Assembly: GCF_001517975.1 (NCBI RefSeq)
Contig: NZ_KQ950181.1
Coordinates: forward strand, 805,430-839,464
Length of the DNA stretch: 34,035 nucleotides
Source: Thermobifida cellulosilytica TB100
GTDB lineage: Bacteria; Actinomycetota; Actinomycetes; Streptosporangiales; Streptosporangiaceae
Direction: 5' to 3'
The notes beneath the pieces were generated by a model. The model saw only the letters and a program-made list of their open reading frames with translations, searched no databases and was not told the origin of the DNA. Made by a program: the position numbers and the translations under genes. Positions 15,851 to 24,228 of the stretch are shown in pieces; within the stretch, counting starts at the first letter, position 1; each line of letters opens with the position of its first letter.

Positions 15851-17005
15851 GTGTCCGACCAGTCACCCGTCCCCGAACCCCTGAAGTTCGCCTACTGGGT
15901 CCCCAACGTCAGCGGCGGCCTGGTCACCAGCACCATCGAGCAGCGCACCCACTGGGGCTACGACTACAACCGCGAGCTGGCGGTCCTCGCCGAGAACAAC
16001 GGCTTCGAGTACGCGCTCACCCAGGTGCGCTACATCGCCAGCTACGGCGCGGACCACCAGCACGAGTCGACCAGCTTCAGCCTGGCCCTCGCCCTGGCCA
16101 CCGAGCGGCTGCGGGTCATCGCGGCGGTGCACCCCGGCCTGTGGCACCCGGGCGTGCTGGCCAAGTGGGTGGCCACCGCCGACCACCTCACCCACGGCCG
16201 GATCGCCATCAACGTGGTCAGCGGCTGGCTCAAGAGCGAGTTCACCGCGCTGGGCGAGCCGTGGCTGGAGCACGACGAGCGCTACCGGCGCACCGAGGAG
16301 TTCATCCGCTACATCCGCGCCGCCTGGGAGGGCACCCCCCGCGACTACGTCGGCGACTTCTACCGGCTGCACGGCTACGACCTCAAGCCCAAGCCGCTGG
16401 ACGTGCCCGGCCGGGGCCTGCCCGAGGTCTTCTTCGGCGGCAACTCCACCGCCGCCCGCGGCGTCGCGGGCCGCAACGCCGACTGGTACTTCTCCAACGG
16501 CAAGGACTTCGACGGCTTCACCGAGCAGGTCGAGGAGGTCAGCGCGCACGCCGCCCGGGCCGGGCGCACGGTGCGCTTCGGCCTCAACGGATTCGTCATC
16601 TCCCGCGACACCGAGGCCGAGGCCCGCGAGGTGCTGCGCGAGATCATCGACAAGGCCGACCGGCGCGCGGTGGAGGGCTTCCGCGACGCGGTCCGCCAGG
16701 CCGGCAAGTCCACCGCCGACGGCAAGGGCATGTGGGCCGACTCCGAGTTCGACGACCTCGTGCAGTACAACGACGGCTTCCGCACCCGCCTGATCGGCAC
16801 CCCCGAGCAGATCGCGCGCCGGGCCGTGGAGTACAAGGCGCGCGGCGCCGACCTGCTCCTCCTCGGCTTCCTCCACTACCAGGAGGACGTGGCGAACTTC
16901 GGCTCCCAGGTGCTGCCGATCATCCGCGAGCTGGAGAAGAAGGTCGACGAGCGCCTGGCCGAGGGCGCTCCCACCGAAGAGGCCGTGCGGGCCGCACGGG
17001 CCTGA
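15851..17005 (+). CDS. sfnG: Dimethylsulfone monooxygenase SfnG-like
   Basis: 384 aa, LLM-class FMNH2-dependent monooxygenase. Pseudomonas SfnG converts dimethylsulfone to methanesulfinate. The match is strong along the chain: KFAYWVPNVSGGLVTSTIEQRT, YALTQVRYIASYGADHQHES, RIAINVVSGWLKSEFTALGEPWLEHDERYRR in segments, PEVFFGGNSTAARGVAGRNADWYFSNG, DLVQYNDGFRTRLIGTPEQIA and LLLGFLHYQEDV. The GTG at 15851 fits the conserved N-terminus; GAAAGGA lies about ten bases upstream. It heads a three-gene unit with two DszC/SfnB-family enzymes and is preceded by the perfect palindrome copy. DszA, the dibenzothiophene sulfone monooxygenase, is a more distant relative and less likely. Confidence 0.93.
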   Translation: MSDQSPVPEPLKFAYWVPNVSGGLVTSTIEQRTHWGYDYNRELAVLAENNGFEYALTQVRYIASYGADHQHESTSFSLALALATERLRVIAAVHPGLWHPGVLAKWVATADHLTHGRIAINVVSGWLKSEFTALGEPWLEHDERYRRTEEFIRYIRAAWEGTPRDYVGDFYRLHGYDLKPKPLDVPGRGLPEVFFGGNSTAARGVAGRNADWYFSNGKDFDGFTEQVEEVSAHAARAGRTVRFGLNGFVISRDTEAEAREVLREIIDKADRRAVEGFRDAVRQAGKSTADGKGMWADSEFDDLVQYNDGFRTRLIGTPEQIARRAVEYKARGADLLLLGFLHYQEDVANFGSQVLPIIRELEKKVDERLAEGAPTEEAVRAARA

Positions 17006-17077
17006 CCGATCGTCCCCGGCCATCCCCGGCCGGGGCCCGTCCCACCCGTACCCGTCCCGTCGACCAACGGAGGCACG

Positions 17078-18328
17078 ATGAGCACGGAACAGACCGACCG
17101 GCCGACAACCGACCAGAAGACCGCCTGGAGCGACCGACCGACCCCGACCACCGCCGAGGAGTGGCTGGAGCGCGCCGCCGAGGTCAGCGCGATCCTCGCC
17201 GTCGACGCCGTGGAACGCGACCGCGCCGGCAAGACCCCCTACTCCGAGGTGCAACTGCTCAAGGACTCCGGACTGGTCACCCTGCTGGGGCCGGTCGAGC
17301 ACGGGGGCGGCGGGCAGACCTGGGAGACCGCCTACCGCGTCGAGCGGGAGATCTCCAAGGCCGACGGGTCGATCGGCCAGCTTCTGGGCTACCACTACCT
17401 GTGGGCGTGGGCGGTGCGCTTCCTCGGCACCCCCGAGCAGATCGCCGCGGTCGAGGAGCTCTACACCGCCAACCGGTACTTCTTCGGCGGCGCGGTCAAC
17501 CCCCGCGACAAGGACCTGGTCATCACCTCCGACGGCGACGAGCTCGTCTTCAACGGGCGCAAGACCTTCTCCACCGGCAGCAAGGTCTCCGACCTCACCG
17601 TGCTGGAGGGCGTGCTGGAGGGGACGGACAAGCACATCTTCGCCATCGTCCCCTCCGCCCAGGACGGCATCGTCTACGGCGACGACTGGGACAACATCGG
17701 CCAGCGCCTCACCGAGTCCGGCAGCGTCCGGATCGAGAACGTGCGCGTGTCCTGGGACGACGCGGCGGGCTACGTCAACCGCGAGTTCCGCCCGCTCGTC
17801 TACAACACCCTGAACCTGCCGACCATCCAGCTCGTGTTCACCAACCTCTACCTGGGCATCGCCCAGGGGGCGCTGGAGACCGCGGCCGCCTACACCCGCT
17901 CCACGACGCGGCCGTGGCCCTACGGCGGGGACAACAAGGACTCCGCCGTCGACGAGTGGTACATCCTGGAGGCCTACGGCGACCTGCAGTCGAAGCTGTG
18001 GGCCGTCGAGGCCCTGGTCGACCGGGCCGGCGAGCGGATCTCGGCGATCCTGCACGGCGACCGCGAGGCCGTCACCGCCCGACAGCGCGGCGAGATCGCC
18101 GTCCTCGTCGCCGCGGCCAAGCAGCGCGCGATCGACACCGGCCTGGAGGTCTCCTCCCGCATCTTCGAGGTCACCGGCGCCCGCGCCACCGCGTCCTCGG
18201 TCGGCCTGGACCGGTTCTGGCGCAACCTGCGCACGCACAGCCTGCACGACCCGGTGGCCTACAAGCGGCGCGAGGTGGGGCGCTACGTCCTGCTCGACGA
18301 GATCCCCGAGCCCACCTGGTACACCTGA
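17078..18328 (+). CDS. DszC-like FMNH2-dependent monooxygenase (acyl-CoA dehydrogenase fold)
   Basis: 416 aa, the same length class as Rhodococcus DszC (417), which oxidises dibenzothiophene to its sulfone. Shared features from memory of DszC: AVERDRAGKTPYSEVQLLKDSGLVTLL in parts, REISKADGSIGQLLGYHY, KTFSTGSKVSDL (DszC FCSGAKGSDL; Ser163 is Thr here), DDWDNIGQRLTESGS, NLYLGIAQGALETAAAYTR and C-terminal FWRNLRTHSLHDPVAYK. His390 matches the catalytic His391 of DszC, with a second His three residues before. The start ATG has GGAGG five bases upstream. It lies 72 bp after sfnG. It belongs to the DszC/SfnC group; whether the substrate is a thioether, sulfide or thiophene is open. Confidence 0.9.
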   Translation: MSTEQTDRPTTDQKTAWSDRPTPTTAEEWLERAAEVSAILAVDAVERDRAGKTPYSEVQLLKDSGLVTLLGPVEHGGGGQTWETAYRVEREISKADGSIGQLLGYHYLWAWAVRFLGTPEQIAAVEELYTANRYFFGGAVNPRDKDLVITSDGDELVFNGRKTFSTGSKVSDLTVLEGVLEGTDKHIFAIVPSAQDGIVYGDDWDNIGQRLTESGSVRIENVRVSWDDAAGYVNREFRPLVYNTLNLPTIQLVFTNLYLGIAQGALETAAAYTRSTTRPWPYGGDNKDSAVDEWYILEAYGDLQSKLWAVEALVDRAGERISAILHGDREAVTARQRGEIAVLVAAAKQRAIDTGLEVSSRIFEVTGARATASSVGLDRFWRNLRTHSLHDPVAYKRREVGRYVLLDEIPEPTWYT

Positions 18329-18358
18329 CCCCTTCCGGGACCGGTGCACCGGACCCCC

Positions 18359-18386
18359 GGCGCCCGGCCCGCGCGGGCCGGGCGCC
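18359..18386. terminator. 28-bp perfect GC palindrome between the DszC-like and sfnB-like genes
   Basis: Two 14-base arms with no spacer, 30 bp after the DszC-like stop. No T-run on either strand. May act as a partial terminator or mRNA-end stabiliser. A smaller palindrome CCGGTGCACCGG sits just before it. Confidence 0.45.
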
Positions 18387-18448
18387 CTCCCCCCGCAACC
18401 GACACCGGCCCGGTCCGACGCGGGCCGCGGCGGAAGGAGAGCTCCCCC

Positions 18449-19660
18449 ATGACCGACACTGTGACCGCCCACGTCGTCTCCGACGACGACGAGGCCGTGC
18501 GGATCGCCCGGGACCTCGTGCCGCGCCTGGCGGTCGGGGCCGACCGGCGCGACGCCGAACGGGAACTGCCCTGGGAGCAGGTCGCCCAGATCAGGGCGAG
18601 CGGCCTGCTGGGCATCACCGTGCCCCGCTCCCACGGCGGCGCCGGCGCGGCCGCGGCGACCGTGGCCGAGGCGCTGCGGCTGGTGGGCACGGTCGACCTC
18701 AGCCTGGCGCAGATCCTCCAGCCCCACTTCGCGTTCCTGGACTCGCTGCGCCGCAGCGGCGGCGAGGAGGTCCGCAACCGGGTGTTCGCCGACGTCCTGG
18801 CGGGCGCGCTGGTCGGCAACGCCCAGGCCGAGCGCACCGGCCGCAACTCCCACGAGCAGCGGACCCGCCTGGAGCCGGCCGGCGACGGCCGCTACCGGAT
18901 CACCGGGGTCAAGTACTACGCGACCGGGTCGCTGTTCGCGCAGTGGCTGGCGGTGACGGCCAAGGTGGAGGTCCCCGGCTTCGGCGAGCCGCAGCCCTAC
19001 GTCGTCTTCGTCCCCCGCGACGCCCCCGGCGTGGAGGTGGTCGACGACTGGGACGGGATGGGGCAGCGCACCACGGGCAGCGGCACCGTGCGCCTCACCG
19101 GCGTGGAGGTCCCGGCCGAACGGGTGGTCCCGCACTACCTCACGTTCACCGGGCCCACCACCTACGGCGCGTTCGCGCAACTGGGGCACGCCTCGATCGA
19201 CGTGGGCCTGGCCCGCGGCGCGCTGGAGCGGGCCGCGGAGTTCGTGCGCACCAGGAGCCGGGCCTGGTTCGAGAGCGGCAGCGACACGGCCTCGGAGGAC
19301 CCGCTGGTGATCCAGCAGTTCGGCGAGCTGGAGCTACAGGTCCGCGCGGCGGAGGCGCTGGTGCAGCGGGCCGCCGCGGCGGTCGACGCCGCCAACGCCG
19401 ACCCCACCGACGACACCACGGCCGAGGCGTCCATCGCGGTCGCGGCGGCCAAGGCGGCGGGCGGCCGGGCCGCCGTCGCGGTCTCCAACGCCCTGTTCGA
19501 GGTGGCGGGCACCCGTTCGGCCGCCGACGGGCTCAACCTGCACCGGTACTGGCGCGACGCGCGCACCCACACCCTGCACGACCCGGTCCGCTGGAAGATC
19601 CAGCACATCGGCCGCTACTCGCTCAACGGCCGGCGGCCCCCGCGCCACGGCCAGATCTGA
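18449..19660 (+). CDS. SfnB-like sulfur acquisition oxidoreductase
   Basis: 403 aa, acyl-CoA dehydrogenase-fold flavoenzyme in the SfnB/DszC group. Motifs: ELPWEQVAQIRASGLLGITVPRSHGGAGA, VDLSLAQILQPHFAFLDSLRR, GVKYYATGSLFAQWLAVTA, DDWDGMGQRTTGSGTVRL and C-terminal YWRDARTHTLHDPVRWKIQHIGRYSLNG, each read in parts. His377 and His374 correspond to the two His of the DszC motif RTHSLHDP. Pseudomonas SfnB is needed for growth on dimethylsulfone as sulfur source. The start ATG is supported by GGAAGGAGA upstream. It follows the DszC-like gene by 120 bp across a strong palindrome, so its expression may be partly separate. Confidence 0.88.
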   Translation: MTDTVTAHVVSDDDEAVRIARDLVPRLAVGADRRDAERELPWEQVAQIRASGLLGITVPRSHGGAGAAAATVAEALRLVGTVDLSLAQILQPHFAFLDSLRRSGGEEVRNRVFADVLAGALVGNAQAERTGRNSHEQRTRLEPAGDGRYRITGVKYYATGSLFAQWLAVTAKVEVPGFGEPQPYVVFVPRDAPGVEVVDDWDGMGQRTTGSGTVRLTGVEVPAERVVPHYLTFTGPTTYGAFAQLGHASIDVGLARGALERAAEFVRTRSRAWFESGSDTASEDPLVIQQFGELELQVRAAEALVQRAAAAVDAANADPTDDTTAEASIAVAAAKAAGGRAAVAVSNALFEVAGTRSAADGLNLHRYWRDARTHTLHDPVRWKIQHIGRYSLNGRRPPRHGQI

Positions 19661-19676
19661 CCGGACCGGGCCGCCT

Positions 19677-19699
19677 CGGCCCCGCTGCCCGCGGGGCCG
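19677..19699. terminator. Stem-loop after the sfnB-like gene
   Basis: Perfect 9-bp stem (19677-19685 with 19691-19699, 5-base loop) 17 bp past the stop. GC-rich, no T-run; ends just before the promoter of the next gene. Confidence 0.5.
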
Positions 19700-19708
19700 G
19701 TGTGCTCT

Positions 19709-19714
19709 ATTCTG
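19709..19714 (+). promoter_or_regulatory. -10 element for a leaderless transcript
   Basis: TATTCT followed after six bases by an ATG at 19721, the geometry of a leaderless actinomycete promoter. No Shine-Dalgarno is present before that ATG. Confidence 0.5.
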
Positions 19715-19720
19715 GACGGC

Positions 19721-20218
19721 ATGTCGGACATCAGCGGGGACGGGTTCCGGTCCGACTTCATCCGCAGGTTCGCCGAGTACTGGCAGTCACAGGGCCGTCC
19801 CAAGAGCGAGGGCCGCATCGTCGGCTACCTGCTGCTGTGCGACGGCGACGGGGTGAGCGCCGCGCAGATCGCCGACGGCGCCCAGGTCAGCCGCGGCTCG
19901 GTGTCGACTGCGGTGCGCCGCCTGGAGGAGCTGGGCTTCGTCCGGCTGGTGCAGGTCCCCGGGCGGCGCCACCGCCTGGTCTCCATGGGCGACGACGTGT
20001 GGGGCAACTTCCTCCGCAACGAGCGCCACTACCTGCGCCGGCAGCGCGACCTCGCGCAGGCCGCGCTGGACCGGCTGGGCGACGGCCTGGGCGAGGCGAG
20101 CCGGCGCCGGCTGACGAACATGCGCGACTACATGGTCTGGCTGGACGGCTACCACAACACCCTGCTGGCCCGCTGGGAGGAGTACAAGGAGCGGCGCGAC
20201 GCGGCCGCGCGGGGCTGA
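19721..20218 (+). CDS. MarR/GbsR-like transcriptional regulator
   Basis: 165 aa winged-helix protein. After an N-terminal helix (FRSDFIRRFAEYWQSQGRP), SEGRIVGYLLLCDGDGVSAAQIADGAQVSRGSVSTAVRRLEELGF, read in parts, is a typical GbsR/MarR helix-turn-helix, followed by a wing VQVPGRRHRLV. The rest is a helical dimerisation region (HYLRRQRDLAQAALDRLGD). The ATG at 19721 is chosen because a -10 lies just upstream (leaderless); a GTG at 19700 would place the promoter inside the gene. It sits between the sulfur island and the iron importer, ending 2 bp from the convergent ATPase gene. Target genes unknown. Confidence 0.85.
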   Translation: MSDISGDGFRSDFIRRFAEYWQSQGRPKSEGRIVGYLLLCDGDGVSAAQIADGAQVSRGSVSTAVRRLEELGFVRLVQVPGRRHRLVSMGDDVWGNFLRNERHYLRRQRDLAQAALDRLGDGLGEASRRRLTNMRDYMVWLDGYHNTLLARWEEYKERRDAAARG

Positions 20219-20220
20219 GG

Positions 20221-21063
20221 TCAGCGCGGCCGCCCGTGCGGGACGACCAGCGGGGTCCCGGTACGGGGGTCCGCGACCACGTCGCAGGCCAGTCCGAACA
20301 CGCGGTGCACCAGGTCGGCGGTGAGCACCTCGCCGGGCGGGCCGTCGGCGGCCACGCGGCCCGCGTCCAGCACGACCAGTCTGGTCGCGAAGCGGGCGGC
20401 CTGGGCGAGGTCGTGCAGCACCGCGACGACCGTGCGCCCCCGCCGGTGCAGGTCGGCGAAGAGCTCCAGCAGGTCGTACTGGTGGGCGATGTCGAGGAAG
20501 GTGGTGGGTTCGTCCAGCAGCACGATCCCGGTGCGCTGGGCGAGGACCATGGCCGCCCACGCCCGCTGCCGCTGGCCGCCGGACAGCTCCTCGACGGGGG
20601 TGTCGGCGCAGTCGGCCAGTCCGGTCAGCTCCAGCGCCTCGCCGATCGCCTCCTCGTCGTCGGGGCTCCACTGCCGCAGCAGCGTGTGGTGGGGGTAGCG
20701 GCCCCGCGCGGCCAGGGAGCGCACCGTGATGCCCTCGGGGACGGCCGGGTTCTGCGGCAGCAGCGCCAGTTGGCGGGCCACCTCCCTGGAGCGCTGCGCC
20801 CGGATGTCGCGGCCGTGCAGCAGGACCCGCCCCGCCGTCGGGCGCAGCACCCGGGCCAGGGCCTTGAGCAGGGTGGACTTGCCGCAGCCGTTCGGGCCGA
20901 CGACGGCCACGAACTCGCCCTCGGCGATGTCCAGGTCCAGGTCGCGCACCACCGTGCGGGCGCCGTAGCCGAGGGTGAGGCGCTCGGCGCGCAGCCCCCG
21001 CGCGGCCGGCCGGTGCGCCTGCCGCGCCGGGGACGGGGTGTCGTCGGTTGCGGTCCGGTTCAC
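20221..21063 (-). CDS. Iron-siderophore ABC transporter ATP-binding protein (FecE/FepC type)
   Basis: 280 aa. Walker A GPNGCGKST near residue 54, then PQNPAVPEGITVRSLAARGRYPH (the Q-loop region typical of siderophore/B12 ATPases), signature LSGGQRQRAWAAMVLAQ, Walker B GIVLLDEPTTFLDIAHQYDLLEL and switch His VLHDLAQAARFA. The start is GTG at 21063, overlapping the permease stop as GTGA, with GAGGAG upstream. Last gene of the four-gene importer unit. The DEPTTFLD-[IL]-x-H-Q motif is characteristic of ferric siderophore systems. Confidence 0.95.
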   Translation of the reverse strand: MNRTATDDTPSPARQAHRPAARGLRAERLTLGYGARTVVRDLDLDIAEGEFVAVVGPNGCGKSTLLKALARVLRPTAGRVLLHGRDIRAQRSREVARQLALLPQNPAVPEGITVRSLAARGRYPHHTLLRQWSPDDEEAIGEALELTGLADCADTPVEELSGGQRQRAWAAMVLAQRTGIVLLDEPTTFLDIAHQYDLLELFADLHRRGRTVVAVLHDLAQAARFATRLVVLDAGRVAADGPPGEVLTADLVHRVFGLACDVVADPRTGTPLVVPHGRPR

Positions 21064-22100
21064 AGCACTCCTCTGCGCCACTCGCGTACCAGCAGGAATC
21101 CCAGGTAGACGCCGCCCACCGCCAGGGTGGCGATCCCCACCGGCAGCCCGTCGGCCAACGGCAGGTGCTGCACGGCGAGGTCGGCCACGGCCAGGACCAG
21201 CGCACCGGTCAGGGCCGACACGGCCAGGTTGGGCCCGCAGGCGCGGGTGAGGCGCCGCGCGATCTGCGGTGCGGTCAGCGACACGAACGCGATCGGCCCG
21301 GCGACGCTGACCGCCGCCGCCGACAGCACCACCGACACCGCGATCGCGGCGGTGCGGGTGGAGGCGGCGCGGGCGCCGAGGCCGTCGGCGAGCTCGTCGC
21401 CCATCTCGTTGAGCGCGACCGGCCGGGCCAGCGCGGCGAGCAGCGGCGAGGCCAGGGCCACCACCAGCCAGATCGTCAGGGCGTGCTCCCAGGAGCGGGC
21501 CGAGAGGGTGCCGTTGACGTAGGCGGCGAGCACGCTGGCCTGGTCGCGGGCCAGCGCGGAGACCACGAACTGGGTGAAGGACGCGGCCATCGCCGCCACC
21601 CCGATGCCCGCGACGACGAGTCGGCCGGGGTGGCGCAGTCCGGTGCCGGTCACCGTCGTGACGAGGAGCACCGCGCCCACCGCGCCCGCCAGGGCGCCCA
21701 GCGGGACGGGGACGGCGCCGGGCAGGGCCAGGGCGACGAGCGCGGCTCCGGCGCTGGCCCCCCAGTTCAGTCCGATCACGTCGGGGCTGCCCAGCGGGTT
21801 GCGGGTGACGGACTGGAACAGGGCTCCCGCCAGGCCCAGGGCCGCGCCGGTGCCCACCGCCGTGGCCAGGCGCGGGCCGCGCAGCCGGTGCAGGACGAAC
21901 TCCTGGGCGGGGGTGGCGTCCCCGGTGAGCGCGTCCGCCAGGGCGCCGGGGGGAATGCCGAGGCGGCCCAGGCCGAGGGTGGCCACGGCGGTGGCCAGCA
22001 GGGCGGCGGCGAGCAGGAGCGCCCACAGCAGGGAGCGCGGGTGCAGCGGCAGCGCCACCGCGGAGCCCACGCGCAGCACCGGCTGCGGGGGGCGCCTCAC
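21060..22100 (-). CDS. FecCD-family iron-siderophore permease (distal)
   Basis: 346 aa membrane protein of the BtuC/FecCD family with about nine to ten hydrophobic segments. Diagnostic motifs: RLRGPRLATAVGTGAALGLAGALFQSVTRNPLGSPDVIG, read in parts, then GRLVVAGIGVAA, ASTRTAAIAVSVVLSAAAVSVAGPIAFVSLTAPQIARRL and LPVGIATLAVGGVYLGFLLVR. The start is GTG at 22100, sharing four bases (GTGA) with the upstream permease stop, so the two permeases are translated as a coupled pair and should form the channel as a heterodimer. Confidence 0.94.
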   Translation of the reverse strand: MRRPPQPVLRVGSAVALPLHPRSLLWALLLAAALLATAVATLGLGRLGIPPGALADALTGDATPAQEFVLHRLRGPRLATAVGTGAALGLAGALFQSVTRNPLGSPDVIGLNWGASAGAALVALALPGAVPVPLGALAGAVGAVLLVTTVTGTGLRHPGRLVVAGIGVAAMAASFTQFVVSALARDQASVLAAYVNGTLSARSWEHALTIWLVVALASPLLAALARPVALNEMGDELADGLGARAASTRTAAIAVSVVLSAAAVSVAGPIAFVSLTAPQIARRLTRACGPNLAVSALTGALVLAVADLAVQHLPLADGLPVGIATLAVGGVYLGFLLVREWRRGVL

Positions 22101-23113
22101 GGGGCGCTCCGCATGCGGCGGACCGCGGCGAACAGGAAGGGGGCGCCGACGAACGCGGTGACCACGCCGACCATGAGCTCGGCGGGGCGCAGCAGGAAGC
22201 GGCCCACGACGTCGGAGAGCAGCAGCAGGGCGGGGCCCGCCAGCAGCGCGAGCGGGAGCTGGCGGCGGACGTCGCCGCCGGCCAGGGCGCGCACCACGTG
22301 GGGCACGGCCAGGCCGACGAAGGCGATCGGCCCGGCCGCCGCGGTGGCCCCCGCGGCCAGCAGGGTCGCGGCGGCCAGCCCGCCCGACCGCACGAGGGCG
22401 GGGTGGGCGCCCAGCGAGGCCGCGGTCTCCTCGCCCAGCGCCAGCGCGTTGAGGCCGCCCGCGAGCAGCACGGCCAGCAGGGCGCCCACGGCGACGAAGG
22501 GCAGGACCGCGGCGATGACGTCGAAGCCGCGGCCCGCCAGCGAGCCCACCACCCAGAAGCGGTAGTGGTCGAAGACCTCCGGCATGCTCAGCGCGACCGC
22601 CTGGACGTAGGCGGTGAGCACCGCGGAGACCACCGCTCCGGCGAGGACCAGGCGGACCGTTGCGCCGCTGCTCTCCCGGCCGCCCACCGCGTAGGCGACC
22701 AGTCCGGCCAGCAGCGCGCCGGGCAGCGCCCACCAGACCGCTGCCGCGGTGGAGGCGGGGCCGAGCAGGGCGGTGGCGGTGACGACGGCGGCCATCGCGC
22801 CCGCGTTGACGCCGAGCAGTCCCGGGTCGGCCAGCGGGTTGCGGGTGACGGACTGCATAAGCAGCCCCGACAGGGCCAGGGCCGCTCCGGCGACGACGCC
22901 CAGCACGGTGCGGGGGTAGCGGCTGGCCACCACGGTGGCGGTGTAGGGGTCGGCGGTTCCGGTGAGGGCCGCCCACACCTGCCCGGGCGGGGTGGACTTG
23001 CTGCCCACGGCGAGGCTGAGCAGGACTGCCGTGCCGAGGGCGAGGAGCGCGCCGCCGAGCAGCAGGGCGGTGCGCAGGGGTCTGGCCTGGGGTGGCGCCG
23101 TCGTCGTGGTCAC
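22097..23113 (-). CDS. FecCD-family iron-siderophore permease (proximal)
   Basis: 338 aa, same family. Motifs: RYPRTVLGVVAGAALALSGLLMQSVTRNPLADPGLLGVNAGA, read in parts, TVRLVLAGAVVSAV, FWVVGSLAGRGFDV and GPIAFVGLAVPHVVRAL, then LLLLSDVVGRFLLRPAELMVGVVTAFVGAPFL. The start is taken as GTG 23113 (first residues VTTTTAPPQARP), with AAGG upstream. It lies 71 bp after the binding-protein gene and overlaps the distal permease by four bases. Confidence 0.94.
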   Translation of the reverse strand: MTTTTAPPQARPLRTALLLGGALLALGTAVLLSLAVGSKSTPPGQVWAALTGTADPYTATVVASRYPRTVLGVVAGAALALSGLLMQSVTRNPLADPGLLGVNAGAMAAVVTATALLGPASTAAAVWWALPGALLAGLVAYAVGGRESSGATVRLVLAGAVVSAVLTAYVQAVALSMPEVFDHYRFWVVGSLAGRGFDVIAAVLPFVAVGALLAVLLAGGLNALALGEETAASLGAHPALVRSGGLAAATLLAAGATAAAGPIAFVGLAVPHVVRALAGGDVRRQLPLALLAGPALLLLSDVVGRFLLRPAELMVGVVTAFVGAPFLFAAVRRMRSAP

Positions 23114-23184
23114 GATCGCCTTCGGGTCGCGGAACGGGTGGCAGGCGCGCGGCTCCGGCTGCGCGGGCCGCGCGCCCGGTCGGG

Positions 23185-24228
23185 TCAGCGGTCGAGGGCG
23201 TCGACCGCCTCGTCGATGAGGGGGATGTAGCGGTCCAGGACCCACGGCACGGTGAGCGGGTTGATGATGGAGGAGGCGGTCACGAACGAGGTGTCGTCGC
23301 TGACCACCACCGATCCGCGGGCGATGGCCGGGATGGACGCGTACAGCTCCTGCGCCTCGATCTCCCTGCGGGTCTCGGCGTCGGTGTAGAAGGTGAAGAC
23401 GAGGTCGCTGTCCTTGAGCTTGTCGGCGTTCTCCAGGCCGATGACCGCCGAGTCGGTGCCCTCGGTCTCGGGCAGGGTCTCCACGACCGGGTCGACCTGG
23501 AGGCCGAGGCCGCGCACCATGGCCACGCGCTGCTCGTCGGGCATGAAGACGCCGAGGGTCCCGGGGCCGTCAGTGTAGATGTAGGAGAAGGTGAGGTCGG
23601 CGTACTCGGGGCGGGAGGCGGCGGCCTCCTCGAACTGCCGCTCGATGTCCTCGATCAGCCCTTGGGCCTCCTCGCTCCTGCCCAGCGCCTCGCCGATGAT
23701 CTCGATCTGCTCGTCCCAGTCGGTGCTCCACGGCAGGTCGGGGTAGGCGACGGTGGGCGCGATGCCGCTGAGGACGTCGTACTGCTCCTGGGTGATGCCG
23801 GACCAGGGCGCGAGGATGACGTCGGGCTCCAGTTCGATGATCGCCTCGAAGTCGATCTCCTCGCCGCCGGTGAACTGGACCGGCAGCTCCTCGCCCGCCT
23901 CGGTGACGGCCTCGTGGATCCACGGCAGGTAGCCGGTCTCGTCGCTGCCCCACGGGTAGCTCTCGATGCCGACGGGGACGGTGCCCAGGGCGATGGCGGT
24001 CTCGGCCGACCCCTGGCCCAGGGTGACGATCCGCTCGGGGGCCTCGGGGATCTCCGCGGTGCCCAGGGCGCTTTCGATGCTGACCGGGAAGGCTCCGTCG
24101 GCCGAGGAGGCGCTGCTCCCGTCGTCGCCCGTGTCGGCTCCGCCGCAGGCGGCCAGGCCGAGGGCCAGGACGGCGGCGGCGCCCGCGCCGCCGGCGCGGC
24201 GGGGGAGGGTGCGGGGCTTCGCGTGCAT
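23185..24228 (-). CDS. Iron-siderophore substrate-binding lipoprotein (FecB/FepB-like)
   Basis: 347 aa. Signal peptide with basic start and lipobox LAACGG, lipidated Cys near residue 28, followed by a Ser/Gly/Asp-rich linker. The periplasmic_binding_2 domain shows APERIVTLGQGSAETAIALGTVPVGIE, LEPDVILAPWSGITQEQYDVLSGIAPTVAYPD and AIARGSVVVSDD, each read in parts. The start ATG at 24228 has GGAAG upstream. First gene of the importer unit and directly downstream of the iron box, so expected to be induced by iron starvation. The specific siderophore cannot be told; no siderophore synthesis gene is in the window. Confidence 0.94.
   Translation of the reverse strand: MHAKPRTLPRRAGGAGAAAVLALGLAACGGADTGDDGSSASSADGAFPVSIESALGTAEIPEAPERIVTLGQGSAETAIALGTVPVGIESYPWGSDETGYLPWIHEAVTEAGEELPVQFTGGEEIDFEAIIELEPDVILAPWSGITQEQYDVLSGIAPTVAYPDLPWSTDWDEQIEIIGEALGRSEEAQGLIEDIERQFEEAAASRPEYADLTFSYIYTDGPGTLGVFMPDEQRVAMVRGLGLQVDPVVETLPETEGTDSAVIGLENADKLKDSDLVFTFYTDAETRREIEAQELYASIPAIARGSVVVSDDTSFVTASSIINPLTVPWVLDRYIPLIDEAVDALDR

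Noticed and set aside
15851-17005. DszA (dibenzothiophene sulfone monooxygenase)
   Set aside because: Same superfamily, but the N-terminal YWVPNVSGGL and the downstream motifs match SfnG, and the length (384 aa) is shorter than that of DszA (about 450).
15790-21108. A very long open frame (over 1700 codons) on the plus strand
   Set aside because: It is out of frame with sfnG, the DszC-like and SfnB-like genes that fill this span; its product is Arg/Pro/Gly-rich with no domains. An artefact of high GC.
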